A stretch of 64,000 nt of DNA from Palsa-601 sp963801185. GTDB lineage: Bacteria > Actinomycetota > Acidimicrobiia > Acidimicrobiales > Bog-793. Location of the stretch: assembly GCA_963801185.1 (NCBI GenBank), contig CAWDDW010000003.1, positions 1,550,001 to 1,614,000 on the forward strand. The letters are read 5' to 3'. Positions 54,397-62,138 of the stretch are shown here, one piece after another (position 1 is the first letter of the stretch; every line of letters starts with the position of its first letter). A program made the position numbers and the translations under genes. The notes under the pieces are model-generated. The model did not search any database. It had not been told where the DNA came from and worked only from the letters and a program-made list of their open reading frames with translations.

Positions 54397-54903
54397 TTAT
54401 ACGAGGCTGCCATCCGGAGGCATTGCCGGGTCTTGTCTCGACCACAGGTCAGAGCACTCCCGGCACGTCTCCTCGGAGACGAGACCCGTCTTCATGATGA
54501 GCGGGAAGAGCTTGCAAGCGACACAAAAGCCGAAGAAACACTCGAGCGACGCAGCTACCGTCAGCGCACCGAGGACCCTGTAGGCCGCCTTCTTTCGCCC
54601 GAACCCGTAATGCAGGAGCAGAGCCGTAGCCGAGAAGGCGAGTCCGATGCCTTGGGCGAGGCGTTTCGGCGGCCCGGGCACGAACTTGTGCTCGATGTCC
54701 AGCCTCGGCGTGACGACCTTCGTCGCGAACTGGCCGAGCGGGCTCAGTTTGGGGCCAGTCAGCACGCGGGCAGCAAAACCGTAGGTGAGGGGAACGAGGA
54801 CCCACGGCTGGTCGAGCGCGATTGTGGCTGCTGACATCGTGACGACGCCACCTGCCACGACCCGGGCCGAGGTCTCGTTCACGGGGTTGGGGAATCCGAT
54901 CAT
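54397..54903 (-). CDS. DUF4395 family membrane protein
   Basis: The 168-aa protein has the DUF4395 pattern: MIGFPNPVNETSARVVAGGV at the start, FAARVLTGPKLSPLGQFATKVV, PGPPKRLAQGIGL, and about four membrane segments. CFFGFCVACKLF and CRECSDLW give possible CxxC redox or metal sites, as in family members found near thiosulfate/rhodanese genes. Function unknown. Confidence 0.85.
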   Translation of the reverse strand: MIGFPNPVNETSARVVAGGVVTMSAATIALDQPWVLVPLTYGFAARVLTGPKLSPLGQFATKVVTPRLDIEHKFVPGPPKRLAQGIGLAFSATALLLHYGFGRKKAAYRVLGALTVAASLECFFGFCVACKLFPLIMKTGLVSEETCRECSDLWSRQDPAMPPDGSLV

Positions 54904-54940
54904 GTGGTTCTCTTGCTCTTTCTGCTCGAACGATCTCTGC

Positions 54941-55615
54941 TCAGGCGATCTTCGATTGTGCCTCGTACGCCGCGCCGGTCTGGTCGGCGAGCGCGATGGC
55001 AGTGATGCGCTTCTCGATCGACAGAGGCTTGCCCGGCAGCGGATCCATGACGAATCGTCCCACGGTTCGGCCTCTTTGCTGAACGAGCAGCTCGATCTCC
55101 TCGGCGGGCAAGCCGGCCGCGTCGACTGCGAAGCGTGTCGTCCCGAGCTCGACTTCTCCCGTCCGCTCGAGCCTCGGGCGCGTAGTGGGGGTGAGCGTCG
55201 CCTCGAAACGGCAGCTCCTCAACGACAGCACCTCGCACAGGGCCTCGCAGGCGGCCTCGGTCACGGCGCTCGCGGAGGCACCTGTGGCCACGAGGTCGGA
55301 AGCGTCCCGGATCACCGCCAGGTAGCCCCCTTCCTCGGACGCCATCTGGTAACGCTGCCGGCTGCGCACCGCGATCTCGGTCACCGCGACGCCGACGACG
55401 AGAAGAGCGATCGTCGTCTCTATGTCGGTGCTCTGGGAGATCGCCAGGCGTTCGTATGGCTTGGTCAGGAAGAAGTCGAACCAGACCGCTGCTGACACGG
55501 TGGCGATCAGGCCCGCGGACCGGTAGCCGGCCGACGCGACGCCCACGACTACGGCGACGAGGACAAGAGCGGCAGCGGCATTCGCGAGATGGTCGCGGAA
55601 CGGCACAATCAGCAA
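54941..55615 (-). CDS. DUF4118 (KdpD-like) membrane protein, N-terminus likely frameshifted
   Basis: The open frame from the TTG at 55615 gives 224 aa with DUF4118-type membrane helices (ANAAAALVLVAVVVGVASAGY, then SAAVWFDFFLTKPYERL) and a GAF-like soluble part (about residues 95-215). No kinase domain is present. An ATG at 55670, 2 nt after the permease stop, begins MRRR and is out of frame by one. Dropping a base in CGCCTCGAG (55653-55661) gives MRRRSSLGASLLAPPAVALLIVPF, a natural first helix, and about 242 aa. It may sense ions or membrane state; this is an inference. Confidence 0.72.
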   Translation of the reverse strand: MLIVPFRDHLANAAAALVLVAVVVGVASAGYRSAGLIATVSAAVWFDFFLTKPYERLAISQSTDIETTIALLVVGVAVTEIAVRSRQRYQMASEEGGYLAVIRDASDLVATGASASAVTEAACEALCEVLSLRSCRFEATLTPTTRPRLERTGEVELGTTRFAVDAAGLPAEEIELLVQQRGRTVGRFVMDPLPGKPLSIEKRITAIALADQTGAAYEAQSKIA

Positions 55616-55672
55616 CGCGACCGCAGGCGGGGCGAGGAGGCTCGCACCGAGGCTCGAGGCGCCGCCGCATGG

Positions 55673-56569
55673 TCACGGTTGAATTGCGCCTGCTGGCCGT
55701 GCGCGAAGCGAGCGGGGACCCGAGCGCGTGAGCGCGAACGACGCCAGCCGTGCGAGCAGATAGCCGCCAGTGGCGAGGCTGGTGATGAAGAAACTCACCG
55801 GCGGGCTGAAGTAGAAGCCGAGCAACAGGCCGATCCAGGTGCACGCGAGAGCTGCGACGACCGACACCGCCATCGCCCTCGATGGCCGCGAGCAGAGCCG
55901 CTCGGCGATCGCCGCCGGGGCGACGAGCAGGGCGAAAATGAGAAGGACGCCGACGACCTGCACAGACACTGCGACGGCCAGACCAAGGAGCGTCATGAAC
56001 ACGATCGCGAGTGCCCTCACCGGCACGCGGCGCGCCTCGGCGACCTCGGGATCGACCGACGCGAACAGCAACGGTCGGTAGATCGTCCCGATCAGCCCGA
56101 CGATCAGGACACCCACGACGAGAGTGGCTATGACATCTGACGCGTCGATGCCGAAGATCTGCCCGAACAAGATGGAGTACACGTCGGCCGAGTTGCCGCT
56201 GTACAGGTTGATGAACAGGTAGCCGAGGCCGAGGGCGAACATAAGCACGATGCCGATGACGACGTCGCGTTCTCGCAGCCGTTGACCGATGGCTCCCATC
56301 ACCGCGGCGGCGCCGACACAGAACACGAGCAGGCCCCACAGCGGGTTGACGACGAGCAGCGCGGCGCCTGCACCCCCGGCGAACCCGACGTGCGACAGAG
56401 CGTGGGCGGCGAACGCTGTCCTCCGGAGCACGACGAAGTACCCGACGACGCCCGCCACGATCGAGACGGCGGTCCCCGCCTCGAACGCGTTGCGCATGAA
56501 CGAGTACGCCCACATCTGGTTGAAGTCGTTGACGAGATTCCAGCTGAGGGAGTCGACCCCGGCGATCAT
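55673..56569 (-). CDS. znuB: Zinc ABC transporter permease
   Basis: The 298-aa membrane protein is of the ABC-3 (ZnuB/MntB) family: FMRNAFEAGTAVSIVAGVVGYFVVLRRTAFAAHALSHVGFAGGAGA in sections, then eight or so helices with VVGVLLIFALLVAPAAIAERL. It forms the membrane channel of a metal importer with the ATPase and binding protein encoded upstream. Its ATG at 56569 shares a base with the ATPase stop (TGATG). Confidence 0.9.
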   Translation of the reverse strand: MIAGVDSLSWNLVNDFNQMWAYSFMRNAFEAGTAVSIVAGVVGYFVVLRRTAFAAHALSHVGFAGGAGAALLVVNPLWGLLVFCVGAAAVMGAIGQRLRERDVVIGIVLMFALGLGYLFINLYSGNSADVYSILFGQIFGIDASDVIATLVVGVLIVGLIGTIYRPLLFASVDPEVAEARRVPVRALAIVFMTLLGLAVAVSVQVVGVLLIFALLVAPAAIAERLCSRPSRAMAVSVVAALACTWIGLLLGFYFSPPVSFFITSLATGGYLLARLASFALTRSGPRSLRARPAGAIQP

Positions 56570-57435
56570 CACGGGTGGCCTTCCAGCCCTGCGTGGCCCT
56601 CCAGGGCTGCGTGGCCCTCCAGCCCTGCGTGCGGGTGGGCCAGCTCCTCGTCGATCCCGACGACGAATCGCCGCCCACGGCTGTCGACGAGCACCTCGAC
56701 GGGAGCACCGTACAAGCGCGAAAGGACCTCGGTCGTGATCACCTCGTCGGGTGGGCCGATGGCGACGCCGTTGCCGGCGACGTAGCAGACCCGGTCGACC
56801 ACCTGTCGCAGCGGGTTCAAGTCGTGGGCCACGATCACTGCCGCGAGGTCCCTCGCGCGGGAGAGGGCTCCAACGAGCTCGGCCATCGCCGCTTGATTGC
56901 GGAGGTCGAGATTGGCGAGCGGCTCGTCGAGGAGCAGGAGTGACGGGTTGCCGACGAGCGCCTGAGCGAGCCACAGCCGCTGGCGCTCCCCGCCCGACAT
57001 CTGCCCGATGCGGCGAGCCGCATATGCAGTGGCTCCGACGGCTTGCACGGCCTCGTCGATGCGGGATTGTTCGGCCGAGGCCGAGGCCGGGCGCCACGGC
57101 GGGCTGAAGCCGAATCTGTGGCCGTCGAGCCCGAGACGGACGAGGTCGAGGCCGCGGAACGCCGTCTCCGACTCGAATGGGCGACCCTGGGGGACGTACC
57201 CGATCAACGGGTTCCCGCGTCGGGGCGTGGAGCCGAGCACTTCGAGCGAGCCTGCCAACGGGCGGGTCAGTCCGAGGATCATCCTGAGCAAAGTCGACTT
57301 GCCGGCCCCGTTCGGCCCGAGAACCGCGACGAACTCCCCCCGCTCGATGTCGAACGAGGCGCCTTCCCAGACGACCCGGCTCCCGTATCCGGCGCTCAGG
57401 TCTCTCGCCCGAACGACCGGCGCCTCCGGGCTCAT
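56569..57435 (-). CDS. znuC: Zinc ABC transporter ATP-binding protein
   Basis: The 288-aa ATPase has Walker A GPNGAGKST, Q-loop YVPQGRP, signature MSGGERQRLWLAQAL, Walker B LLLLDEPLANLD and switch VIVAHDLN. The ATG at 57435 overlaps the binding-protein stop (ATGA). The C-terminus ends in a short repeat with His residues (AGLEGHAALEGHAGLEGHP), which may bind zinc as in other zinc proteins; this is an inference. Together with the neighbours it imports Zn, or less likely Mn. Confidence 0.92.
   Translation of the reverse strand: MSPEAPVVRARDLSAGYGSRVVWEGASFDIERGEFVAVLGPNGAGKSTLLRMILGLTRPLAGSLEVLGSTPRRGNPLIGYVPQGRPFESETAFRGLDLVRLGLDGHRFGFSPPWRPASASAEQSRIDEAVQAVGATAYAARRIGQMSGGERQRLWLAQALVGNPSLLLLDEPLANLDLRNQAAMAELVGALSRARDLAAVIVAHDLNPLRQVVDRVCYVAGNGVAIGPPDEVITTEVLSRLYGAPVEVLVDSRGRRFVVGIDEELAHPHAGLEGHAALEGHAGLEGHP
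56575..56628 (-). repeat. Three 18-bp repeats coding a His-containing tail
   Basis: Units at 56575-56592, 56593-56610 and 56611-56628 encode repeats of the type AGLEGH at the C-terminus of the zinc ABC ATPase. Confidence 0.85.
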
Positions 57436-58403
57436 TGCCCGAGCTGGTTGGCGTCGAGCGCGTTCGCCAGGTTGTCGAGCTGACCCACCATCCATTGCTG
57501 GAAGGACGCCATCGGCGGCTGGATCGTCTCGGAGACCCCTATCACCGGGATGTCGTTCTGCGCCGTCTGCTCCTTGATCGTCGTCGTGAGCGGCGTGACC
57601 GTCTGGATGTTGTACACGAGGACCCGGAAGTCCTTGGAGGAGATCTGGCGGTCGAAGGTAGCAATGCTCGAAGCGGGCGGGTCGGTGCCCTCGGCCACGG
57701 CCTTCATGAACGAGTAAGGAGTGACGAGGTCGAGGCGCAGGTACTGCGCCATGTATTGGAAGATGCTCTCGGTGGCGGCAACCTTGTCCCCGGCGAAGTG
57801 CTTTGTGATGTAAGCGAGCCGTCCCCGGTAGCCGCTGAGGCCGTCCTCGACAGCTTCGTGGCGGGCCGCGAAGTAGGCCTTCTCGGCCGGTTCGACCGAC
57901 TCGTAGGTTGCGGTGATCGAGTCGATCACCTTGTATACGTAGCTCGGGTCGTACCAGAGGTGGGGATTGTCGCCTGCGGTCTTCCCGACGAGCGTTGCGG
58001 CGGTGATCACCTTGCGGCCGGCCGCCGGCTCGGCGGAGAGCAACTTGTTCGCCCAGTCGTCGTAGCCCGCCCCGTTCAAGATGACCACGTTGGCGCTGGC
58101 GAAGGCACGGGCGTCGGCCGCGTTGCTCTCGTACTCGTGGGGATCGGCGTTCGGGTCCGAGATGATGCTCGTGACGCGGACCTGCCGCCCGCCGAGTTGG
58201 GTGGCGAGGCTTCCCCATGTGTTCTCGGCCGCGACGACGTTCAGCACGGCGTGAGACCTCGCCCCGGGCCCGTCCCCTGTCCCGACGCCATTCGGAGTCG
58301 CACCGCAGCCGGCGGTCGCCGCCAAGACCACGAGGAGGCCAGTGCACAGAGCGAGAGCGGGAAGGCGGCGGGAGGGCGGGTGTGGCTTGGGTTGCTGCGG
58401 CAT
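57432..58403 (-). CDS. znuA: Zinc ABC transporter substrate-binding lipoprotein
   Basis: The 323-aa protein has a lipoprotein signal peptide (LLVVLAATAGC) and the metal-binding A-I (ZnuA/TroA) fold: NVVAAENTWGSLATQLGG, SDPNADPHEYESNAADARAF with the first His ligand, NPHLWYDPSYV with the second, and VIGVSETIQPPM. The long His-rich loop of ZnuA is missing. The ATG at 58403 starts just inside a Zur-site-like region shared with the divergent zur gene. Confidence 0.9.
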   Translation of the reverse strand: MPQQPKPHPPSRRLPALALCTGLLVVLAATAGCGATPNGVGTGDGPGARSHAVLNVVAAENTWGSLATQLGGRQVRVTSIISDPNADPHEYESNAADARAFASANVVILNGAGYDDWANKLLSAEPAAGRKVITAATLVGKTAGDNPHLWYDPSYVYKVIDSITATYESVEPAEKAYFAARHEAVEDGLSGYRGRLAYITKHFAGDKVAATESIFQYMAQYLRLDLVTPYSFMKAVAEGTDPPASSIATFDRQISSKDFRVLVYNIQTVTPLTTTIKEQTAQNDIPVIGVSETIQPPMASFQQWMVGQLDNLANALDANQLGQ

Positions 58404-58412
58404 TTCATAACC

Positions 58413-58436
58413 GTAACGGAAACCGATTCCGATTAC
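58413..58436. promoter_or_regulatory. Candidate Zur operator between znuA and zur
   Basis: GTAACGGAAACCGATTCCGATTAC is an imperfect dyad around the GGAA-accga-TTCC core, 10 bp from the znuA start. A second related stretch (GGAAACGGTTAC) lies at 58472-58483 near a TAAGGT that could be the zur -10 box. The site is inferred from position and partial symmetry. The 117-bp gap holds both promoters. Confidence 0.45.
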
Positions 58437-58520
58437 AACGCTGCCAGCGCGCACAGTGGCGGCTCGTTGCTGGAAACGGTTACGGCTAAGGTTCGGCGAG
58501 GAAGCTCAGAGGAGGTGCAG

Positions 58521-58946
58521 GTGGCTCAATCCACGACTGAGGGTGTCGGCGCCCCGGTCACGCGCACGTCGAGGATGACCCGCCAGAAACAGGCCGTCGC
58601 CGACCTCCTCGATCACCTCGACGAGTTCACGAGCGCCCAGGATCTCCACGCACGTCTCCGCGGCTCCGGAGCTCGCGTCGGGCTGACCACGGTGTACACC
58701 CAGCTGCGGGCGCTGGCGGACTCGGGCGAGATCGACAGCGTCCGCGGCGACACCGGCGAGGTCCTCTATCGCCGCTGCGAGCTCGGGTCGCACCACCACC
58801 ACCTCGTGTGCCGCCGGTGCGGGCAAGCGGTCGAGGTCGACGTGCCCGACATCGAGGCCTGGGCAAAGCGCCTCGCCCGCCAGCACGGCTTCAGCGAGCC
58901 CCATCACGTGCTGGAGCTTTCGGGGATCTGCGAGCGCTGTAGCTGA
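58521..58946 (+). CDS. zur: Zinc uptake regulator Zur (Fur family)
   Basis: The 141-aa protein matches actinobacterial Zur/FurB: SAQDLHARLRGSGARVGLTTVYTQLRALADSGEID (winged helix), LYRRCELGSHHHHLVCRRCGQAVEVDVPDIEAWA (His cluster and first CxxC), and the end HGFSEPHHVLELSGICERC (second CxxC) in sections. With zinc bound it represses uptake genes; the divergent znuACB operon is the expected target. GGAGG lies 5 nt before the GTG at 58521, which fixes the start. Confidence 0.93.
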   Translation: MAQSTTEGVGAPVTRTSRMTRQKQAVADLLDHLDEFTSAQDLHARLRGSGARVGLTTVYTQLRALADSGEIDSVRGDTGEVLYRRCELGSHHHHLVCRRCGQAVEVDVPDIEAWAKRLARQHGFSEPHHVLELSGICERCS

Positions 58947-58973
58947 GCTGCGCTGCCCGGTAGTCGGTCGTCG

Positions 58974-60107
58974 CTAACGCCCGAGCAGCTCGGCGAGGTT
59001 CTCGACGTAGAAGCGCTCACGCACGTTGTCGCCGAAGCGTTCGAGGTGCCTCTCGAAGCGCCCGATGGGGTCCCGCGTGCCCTCAGGGTGGGGGTAGTCC
59101 GTGGAGAAGAGCAGCAGCTCGGGTCCGACATTGTCGATGACCCAGCCGACGTCGTCCTTCGCGAACGGCGCGAACTTCACCTGGCGCCGCACGAAGTCGG
59201 ACGCGGGCATCGACAGAGCTGCGACGTCGGGCTCCGTGCGGGCGAACTGCATGGCCCCGTCGAGTGCCTTGAGGAGGCCAGGTACCCACTGCGAGCCCTG
59301 TTCGATGCTTGCCCCCCGCAGCCCTGGGAACCTGTCGAAGACTCCGTCGAGTGCGAGGGCAGCGAGGAAGTTGGCCGGCCAGTAGCCGATGTTGATGAAG
59401 TCCTTCGAGCGGATGTTCTCGCCTCCGCCGAGGAAGTCGCTCGGGAGCGGGCGCCCGTTGTTCCTATAGCCGGTCGGGATGAGGCGGCCGCCCGTGCCGA
59501 CGTGGGTGACGAACGGGACGCCGGCCTCTTGCAGGCGCGCCCACAAGGGATCGATGTCGACGTGGCTCGGGCCCATCTCACGAGAGGGTGCGGTCGTGTT
59601 GAGCAGGATGGCGCCTGCGCCTTGCGCCAAGGCGAAGTCGAGCTCGGCGAGCGCCCGGTCAAGGTCGGTGAGCGGGATGAGCGGTACGGCGACGAGGCGC
59701 GCGTCGCCCGAGCAGAAGTCGAGGAGTGCTCTCGTGTGGGCCCTGATGCCACCGTAGAGCAGCTCCACGTCACCGCCGAGAAACACCGCCGGCGCGAACG
59801 TCGAGAACACCAACTGGACCTCGATGCCGTGCTGGTCGAGGAAGTTGCCCCGCTCGGCTGGGTCCCAGGCCCCGTAGGCGTCATAGCCGCGACCCCACTG
59901 GGGATCGTCAGGGGCGGCTGATCCGGTGCGACCCTCGACGATCGCCCGAGCCTTCTCGAGATCGGGCGCGATGGGATGGCGGAACGGCTTGAAGCGCTGA
60001 CGTGTCGCCTCGTCCGCGTAGTCGTCCAGCCAGCCGTTGGGCTCGAGGACGTGGCTGTCGGCGTCGAAGAGACGGCGCTTGGTCGGGAGCTTTGCGGTAT
60101 CGGTCAT
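58974..60107 (-). CDS. Amidohydrolase family protein (ACMSD-like)
   Basis: The 377-aa protein is of the amidohydrolase-2 family: start FDADSHVLEPNGWLDDYADE (metal ligands DxH), LVFSTFAPAVFLGG, middle HVGTGGRLIP with another His, and the end LLFSTDYPHPEGTRDPIG with the last Asp. Such proteins are metal-dependent hydrolases or decarboxylases, common in aromatic or steroid catabolism clusters. It is divergent from the desaturase with a TetR-like operator site between them. Confidence 0.88.
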   Translation of the reverse strand: MTDTAKLPTKRRLFDADSHVLEPNGWLDDYADEATRQRFKPFRHPIAPDLEKARAIVEGRTGSAAPDDPQWGRGYDAYGAWDPAERGNFLDQHGIEVQLVFSTFAPAVFLGGDVELLYGGIRAHTRALLDFCSGDARLVAVPLIPLTDLDRALAELDFALAQGAGAILLNTTAPSREMGPSHVDIDPLWARLQEAGVPFVTHVGTGGRLIPTGYRNNGRPLPSDFLGGGENIRSKDFINIGYWPANFLAALALDGVFDRFPGLRGASIEQGSQWVPGLLKALDGAMQFARTEPDVAALSMPASDFVRRQVKFAPFAKDDVGWVIDNVGPELLLFSTDYPHPEGTRDPIGRFERHLERFGDNVRERFYVENLAELLGR

Positions 60108-60170
60108 CGGTCGCTCTCCGGGCGGGTGCGTGGGTCGGATGCGTGGGCGGGTGCGTCGAACTCGGCACTG

Positions 60171-60187
60171 GTTACGGTACCGTCACT
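60171..60187. promoter_or_regulatory. Operator-like site GTTACG-N4-CGTCACT, first copy
   Basis: GTTACGGTACCGTCACT contains the 10-bp palindrome ACGGTACCGT. It lies 64 bp upstream of the amidohydrolase start and about 135 bp before the desaturase. A second copy sits at 61500, before the TetR gene. The rest of the 215-bp gap holds only the desaturase promoter. Confidence 0.65.
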
Positions 60188-60285
60188 TATGCCTCTTTAC
60201 AAGGGTGACAACCGGGGTGCCCCGCAGCTTCGCCGCGCATAGATGGCGATGTTGAGTGCCCTGAGCTGGGACCTTTGTGGGTGCC

Positions 60286-60314
60286 TTCACAAACTGCCTA
60301 CTGGTCGGTAGGCT
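60286..60314 (+). promoter_or_regulatory. Promoter of the desaturase gene, leaderless
   Basis: TTCACA (60286-60291), 17 nt, then TAGGCT (60309-60314), with the ATG at 60323 only 8 nt further. This decides the desaturase start. Confidence 0.6.
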
Positions 60315-60322
60315 GTGTGTCC

Positions 60323-61435
60323 ATGCTCCTTGAGACCAGTGCCGCCGAGACGGAAGCTCCCGTCGAGGCCAAGCCAGCAGGATCGGTGCGGGAGGGCTCG
60401 CTCAAGCCCGTCCTCGACATCCTCCCCGAGTCGGTGTACGACAACCCGACCTGGAAGGGAATGGCCTACTTCGCCCGGGACCTCGCCATGTACGCCGCGC
60501 TGATCACCGGGCTCATCCTCGTGAGCAACGTGTTCGCCGACCTCGCGCTCGACGCCGCCGCCGCGGTTGTCGGGGTCGGGTTGTTCGTCATCGGCCACGA
60601 CGCCGCGCACGGGGCGCTGTTCAAGTCCAAGCGCCTCAACTCGGTCGTCGGCCACATAGCCATGTTGCCGGGCTGGCACGTCTACGAGGGTTGGATCCTC
60701 GGCCACAACCGTATTCATCACGCCTTCACCGTGCGCCAGGGGTACGACTTCGTGTGGCACCCATCCACGCCAGAGGAGTATCAGGCAATGAGCCGGTTCA
60801 AGCGGGCTGTGCATCGGCTCGAGTGGTCGTGGATCGGCGCGGGCGTCTACTACACCCACCAGGTATGGTGGACGAAGATGGTCGTGGGTCGCCCGCCGGC
60901 GCGCTGGCGCGTGGCGATCCGGCGCGACCGTTTCATCGTGCTCGGGTACGTTCTCTTGAGCGTGGCCGGGCTCGCGTGGCTCGGTGCCGCGACGACGGGC
61001 ACCGTTGGGGGGACAGTGTGGCTCCTCGCCCGCGTGGTGCTAATCCCGTGGATCGGTTTGATGTACGTCTTCGGGTCGTTCGTCCACGTGCACCACGTGA
61101 GTCCCGAGATCCGCTGGTGGAAGAAGGCGGAGTGGACGAAGTTCAAGGCTCAGATGGAGGGGACGACCGTCCTGCGGGCACCAATGGGCACGAACTTCTT
61201 CATCCACTGGATCATGGTCCACGTCCCGCATCACGTGGACATGCGCATCCCGATGTACAACCTCGAGGCTGCAGCGGCTGAGATCGAAAAGGCCTTCCCG
61301 GGCACCGTGCACGAGGGTCCGCTCCGGTTCCGCGACTACGTGAGCAACACGCGCCAGTGCAAGCTCTACGACTTCGACGCGGGTCGCTGGCTGACCTACG
61401 CCGAGGCGAGCTGCGAAGTCCCGCCTGCGGCTTGA
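60323..61435 (+). CDS. Fatty acid desaturase
   Basis: The 370-aa membrane protein has the three His boxes of acyl desaturases: GHDAAHG (about residue 91), HNRIHHA (about 130) and HVPHHVD (about 308), binding a diiron centre. Several hydrophobic segments flank the boxes. It should introduce a double bond into a membrane lipid or acyl chain, or act as a related hydroxylase. The ATG at 60323 is used; the frame is open from 60275. It is divergent from the amidohydrolase and precedes a TetR gene. Confidence 0.9.
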   Translation: MLLETSAAETEAPVEAKPAGSVREGSLKPVLDILPESVYDNPTWKGMAYFARDLAMYAALITGLILVSNVFADLALDAAAAVVGVGLFVIGHDAAHGALFKSKRLNSVVGHIAMLPGWHVYEGWILGHNRIHHAFTVRQGYDFVWHPSTPEEYQAMSRFKRAVHRLEWSWIGAGVYYTHQVWWTKMVVGRPPARWRVAIRRDRFIVLGYVLLSVAGLAWLGAATTGTVGGTVWLLARVVLIPWIGLMYVFGSFVHVHHVSPEIRWWKKAEWTKFKAQMEGTTVLRAPMGTNFFIHWIMVHVPHHVDMRIPMYNLEAAAAEIEKAFPGTVHEGPLRFRDYVSNTRQCKLYDFDAGRWLTYAEASCEVPPAA

Positions 61436-61499
61436 GCAACCCCTCCTGCGGCTGAAGATCCCACGGCGTCACGCACCCTTCTCAACCGGCGGCAGGCAA

Positions 61500-61516
61500 G
61501 TTACGCTGACGTCACT
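61500..61516. promoter_or_regulatory. Operator-like site GTTACG-N4-CGTCACT, second copy
   Basis: GTTACGCTGACGTCACT ends 1 nt before the ATG of the TetR gene at 61518. Thirteen positions outside the 4-nt centre are identical to the site at 60171, and both are followed by one base and ATG. It is probably the autoregulatory site. Confidence 0.65.
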
Positions 61517-61517
61517 C

Positions 61518-62111
61518 ATGATCGGTGACAAGGTCGTAGCCGGTCGTCTCTCGAAGGCGCAGCGGCGGGAACAGCTCCTCGATGCGGCGGAGGAGATAGT
61601 CGTCCGCACCCGATCGGCAGCCGTCACCATGGAAGCCGTTGCGGCACAAGCAGGAGTATCGAAGGCGCTGCCGTACGCCCATTTCGCCAACGCTGACGTC
61701 CTGCTGCTGTCGTTGTACCGGCGCGAGGTGACCCGCCTCGCCCTGCGACTCGAGCGCGAGATGGAAGAAGGAGCGCAACCCGGCGAGGAGCAGCTGCGGC
61801 GTGTCATCCACGCTGTGTTCGACGTGCTCTCAGAGCGCGGGATCCTCTTGTCGATCCTCGTCCGCTCCTCGATACCCGAGCGGGCCGATGGCGGCAACCG
61901 CGTCGGTCCGCGGTACATGGCGTCCCTCCTTCGCCGCACGCTCGGTCTCGAGGTCGACCATTCGATCGTCTTAGGGACGATCGTGTTCGCTTCGCTCTCG
62001 GGGGCTGTCGAGAGCTACGCCCGCCGGGATGCGCGACGCGCCGTAATCGAAGAGCGAGTCTTCCGGTACGTCGTGGCCGGTTCACGAGCGGTGGCCGACC
62101 TGGCTGTTTGA
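61518..62111 (+). CDS. TetR-family regulator, probably of the desaturase locus
   Basis: The 197-aa protein has a TetR HTH at about residues 12-55 (RREQLLDAAEEIVVRTRSAAVTMEAVAAQAGVSKALPYAHFANADVLLLSLY in sections) and a helical ligand domain. The start lies directly after a GTTACG-N4-CGTCACT site, so expression is probably self-controlled. The matching site at 60171 makes the desaturase/amidohydrolase pair the likely target. Confidence 0.9.
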   Translation: MIGDKVVAGRLSKAQRREQLLDAAEEIVVRTRSAAVTMEAVAAQAGVSKALPYAHFANADVLLLSLYRREVTRLALRLEREMEEGAQPGEEQLRRVIHAVFDVLSERGILLSILVRSSIPERADGGNRVGPRYMASLLRRTLGLEVDHSIVLGTIVFASLSGAVESYARRDARRAVIEERVFRYVVAGSRAVADLAV

Positions 62112-62138
62112 GGTCGGCCCACGTGCGGGTCGGCGCCC

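Noticed and set aside
54900..57097. Long frames of 602 and 474 codons spanning the zinc operon
   Set aside because: The first is a shadow; the second contains znuB only from 56569, and its N-terminal 176 codons are Arg/Pro-rich antisense-like reading of znuC.
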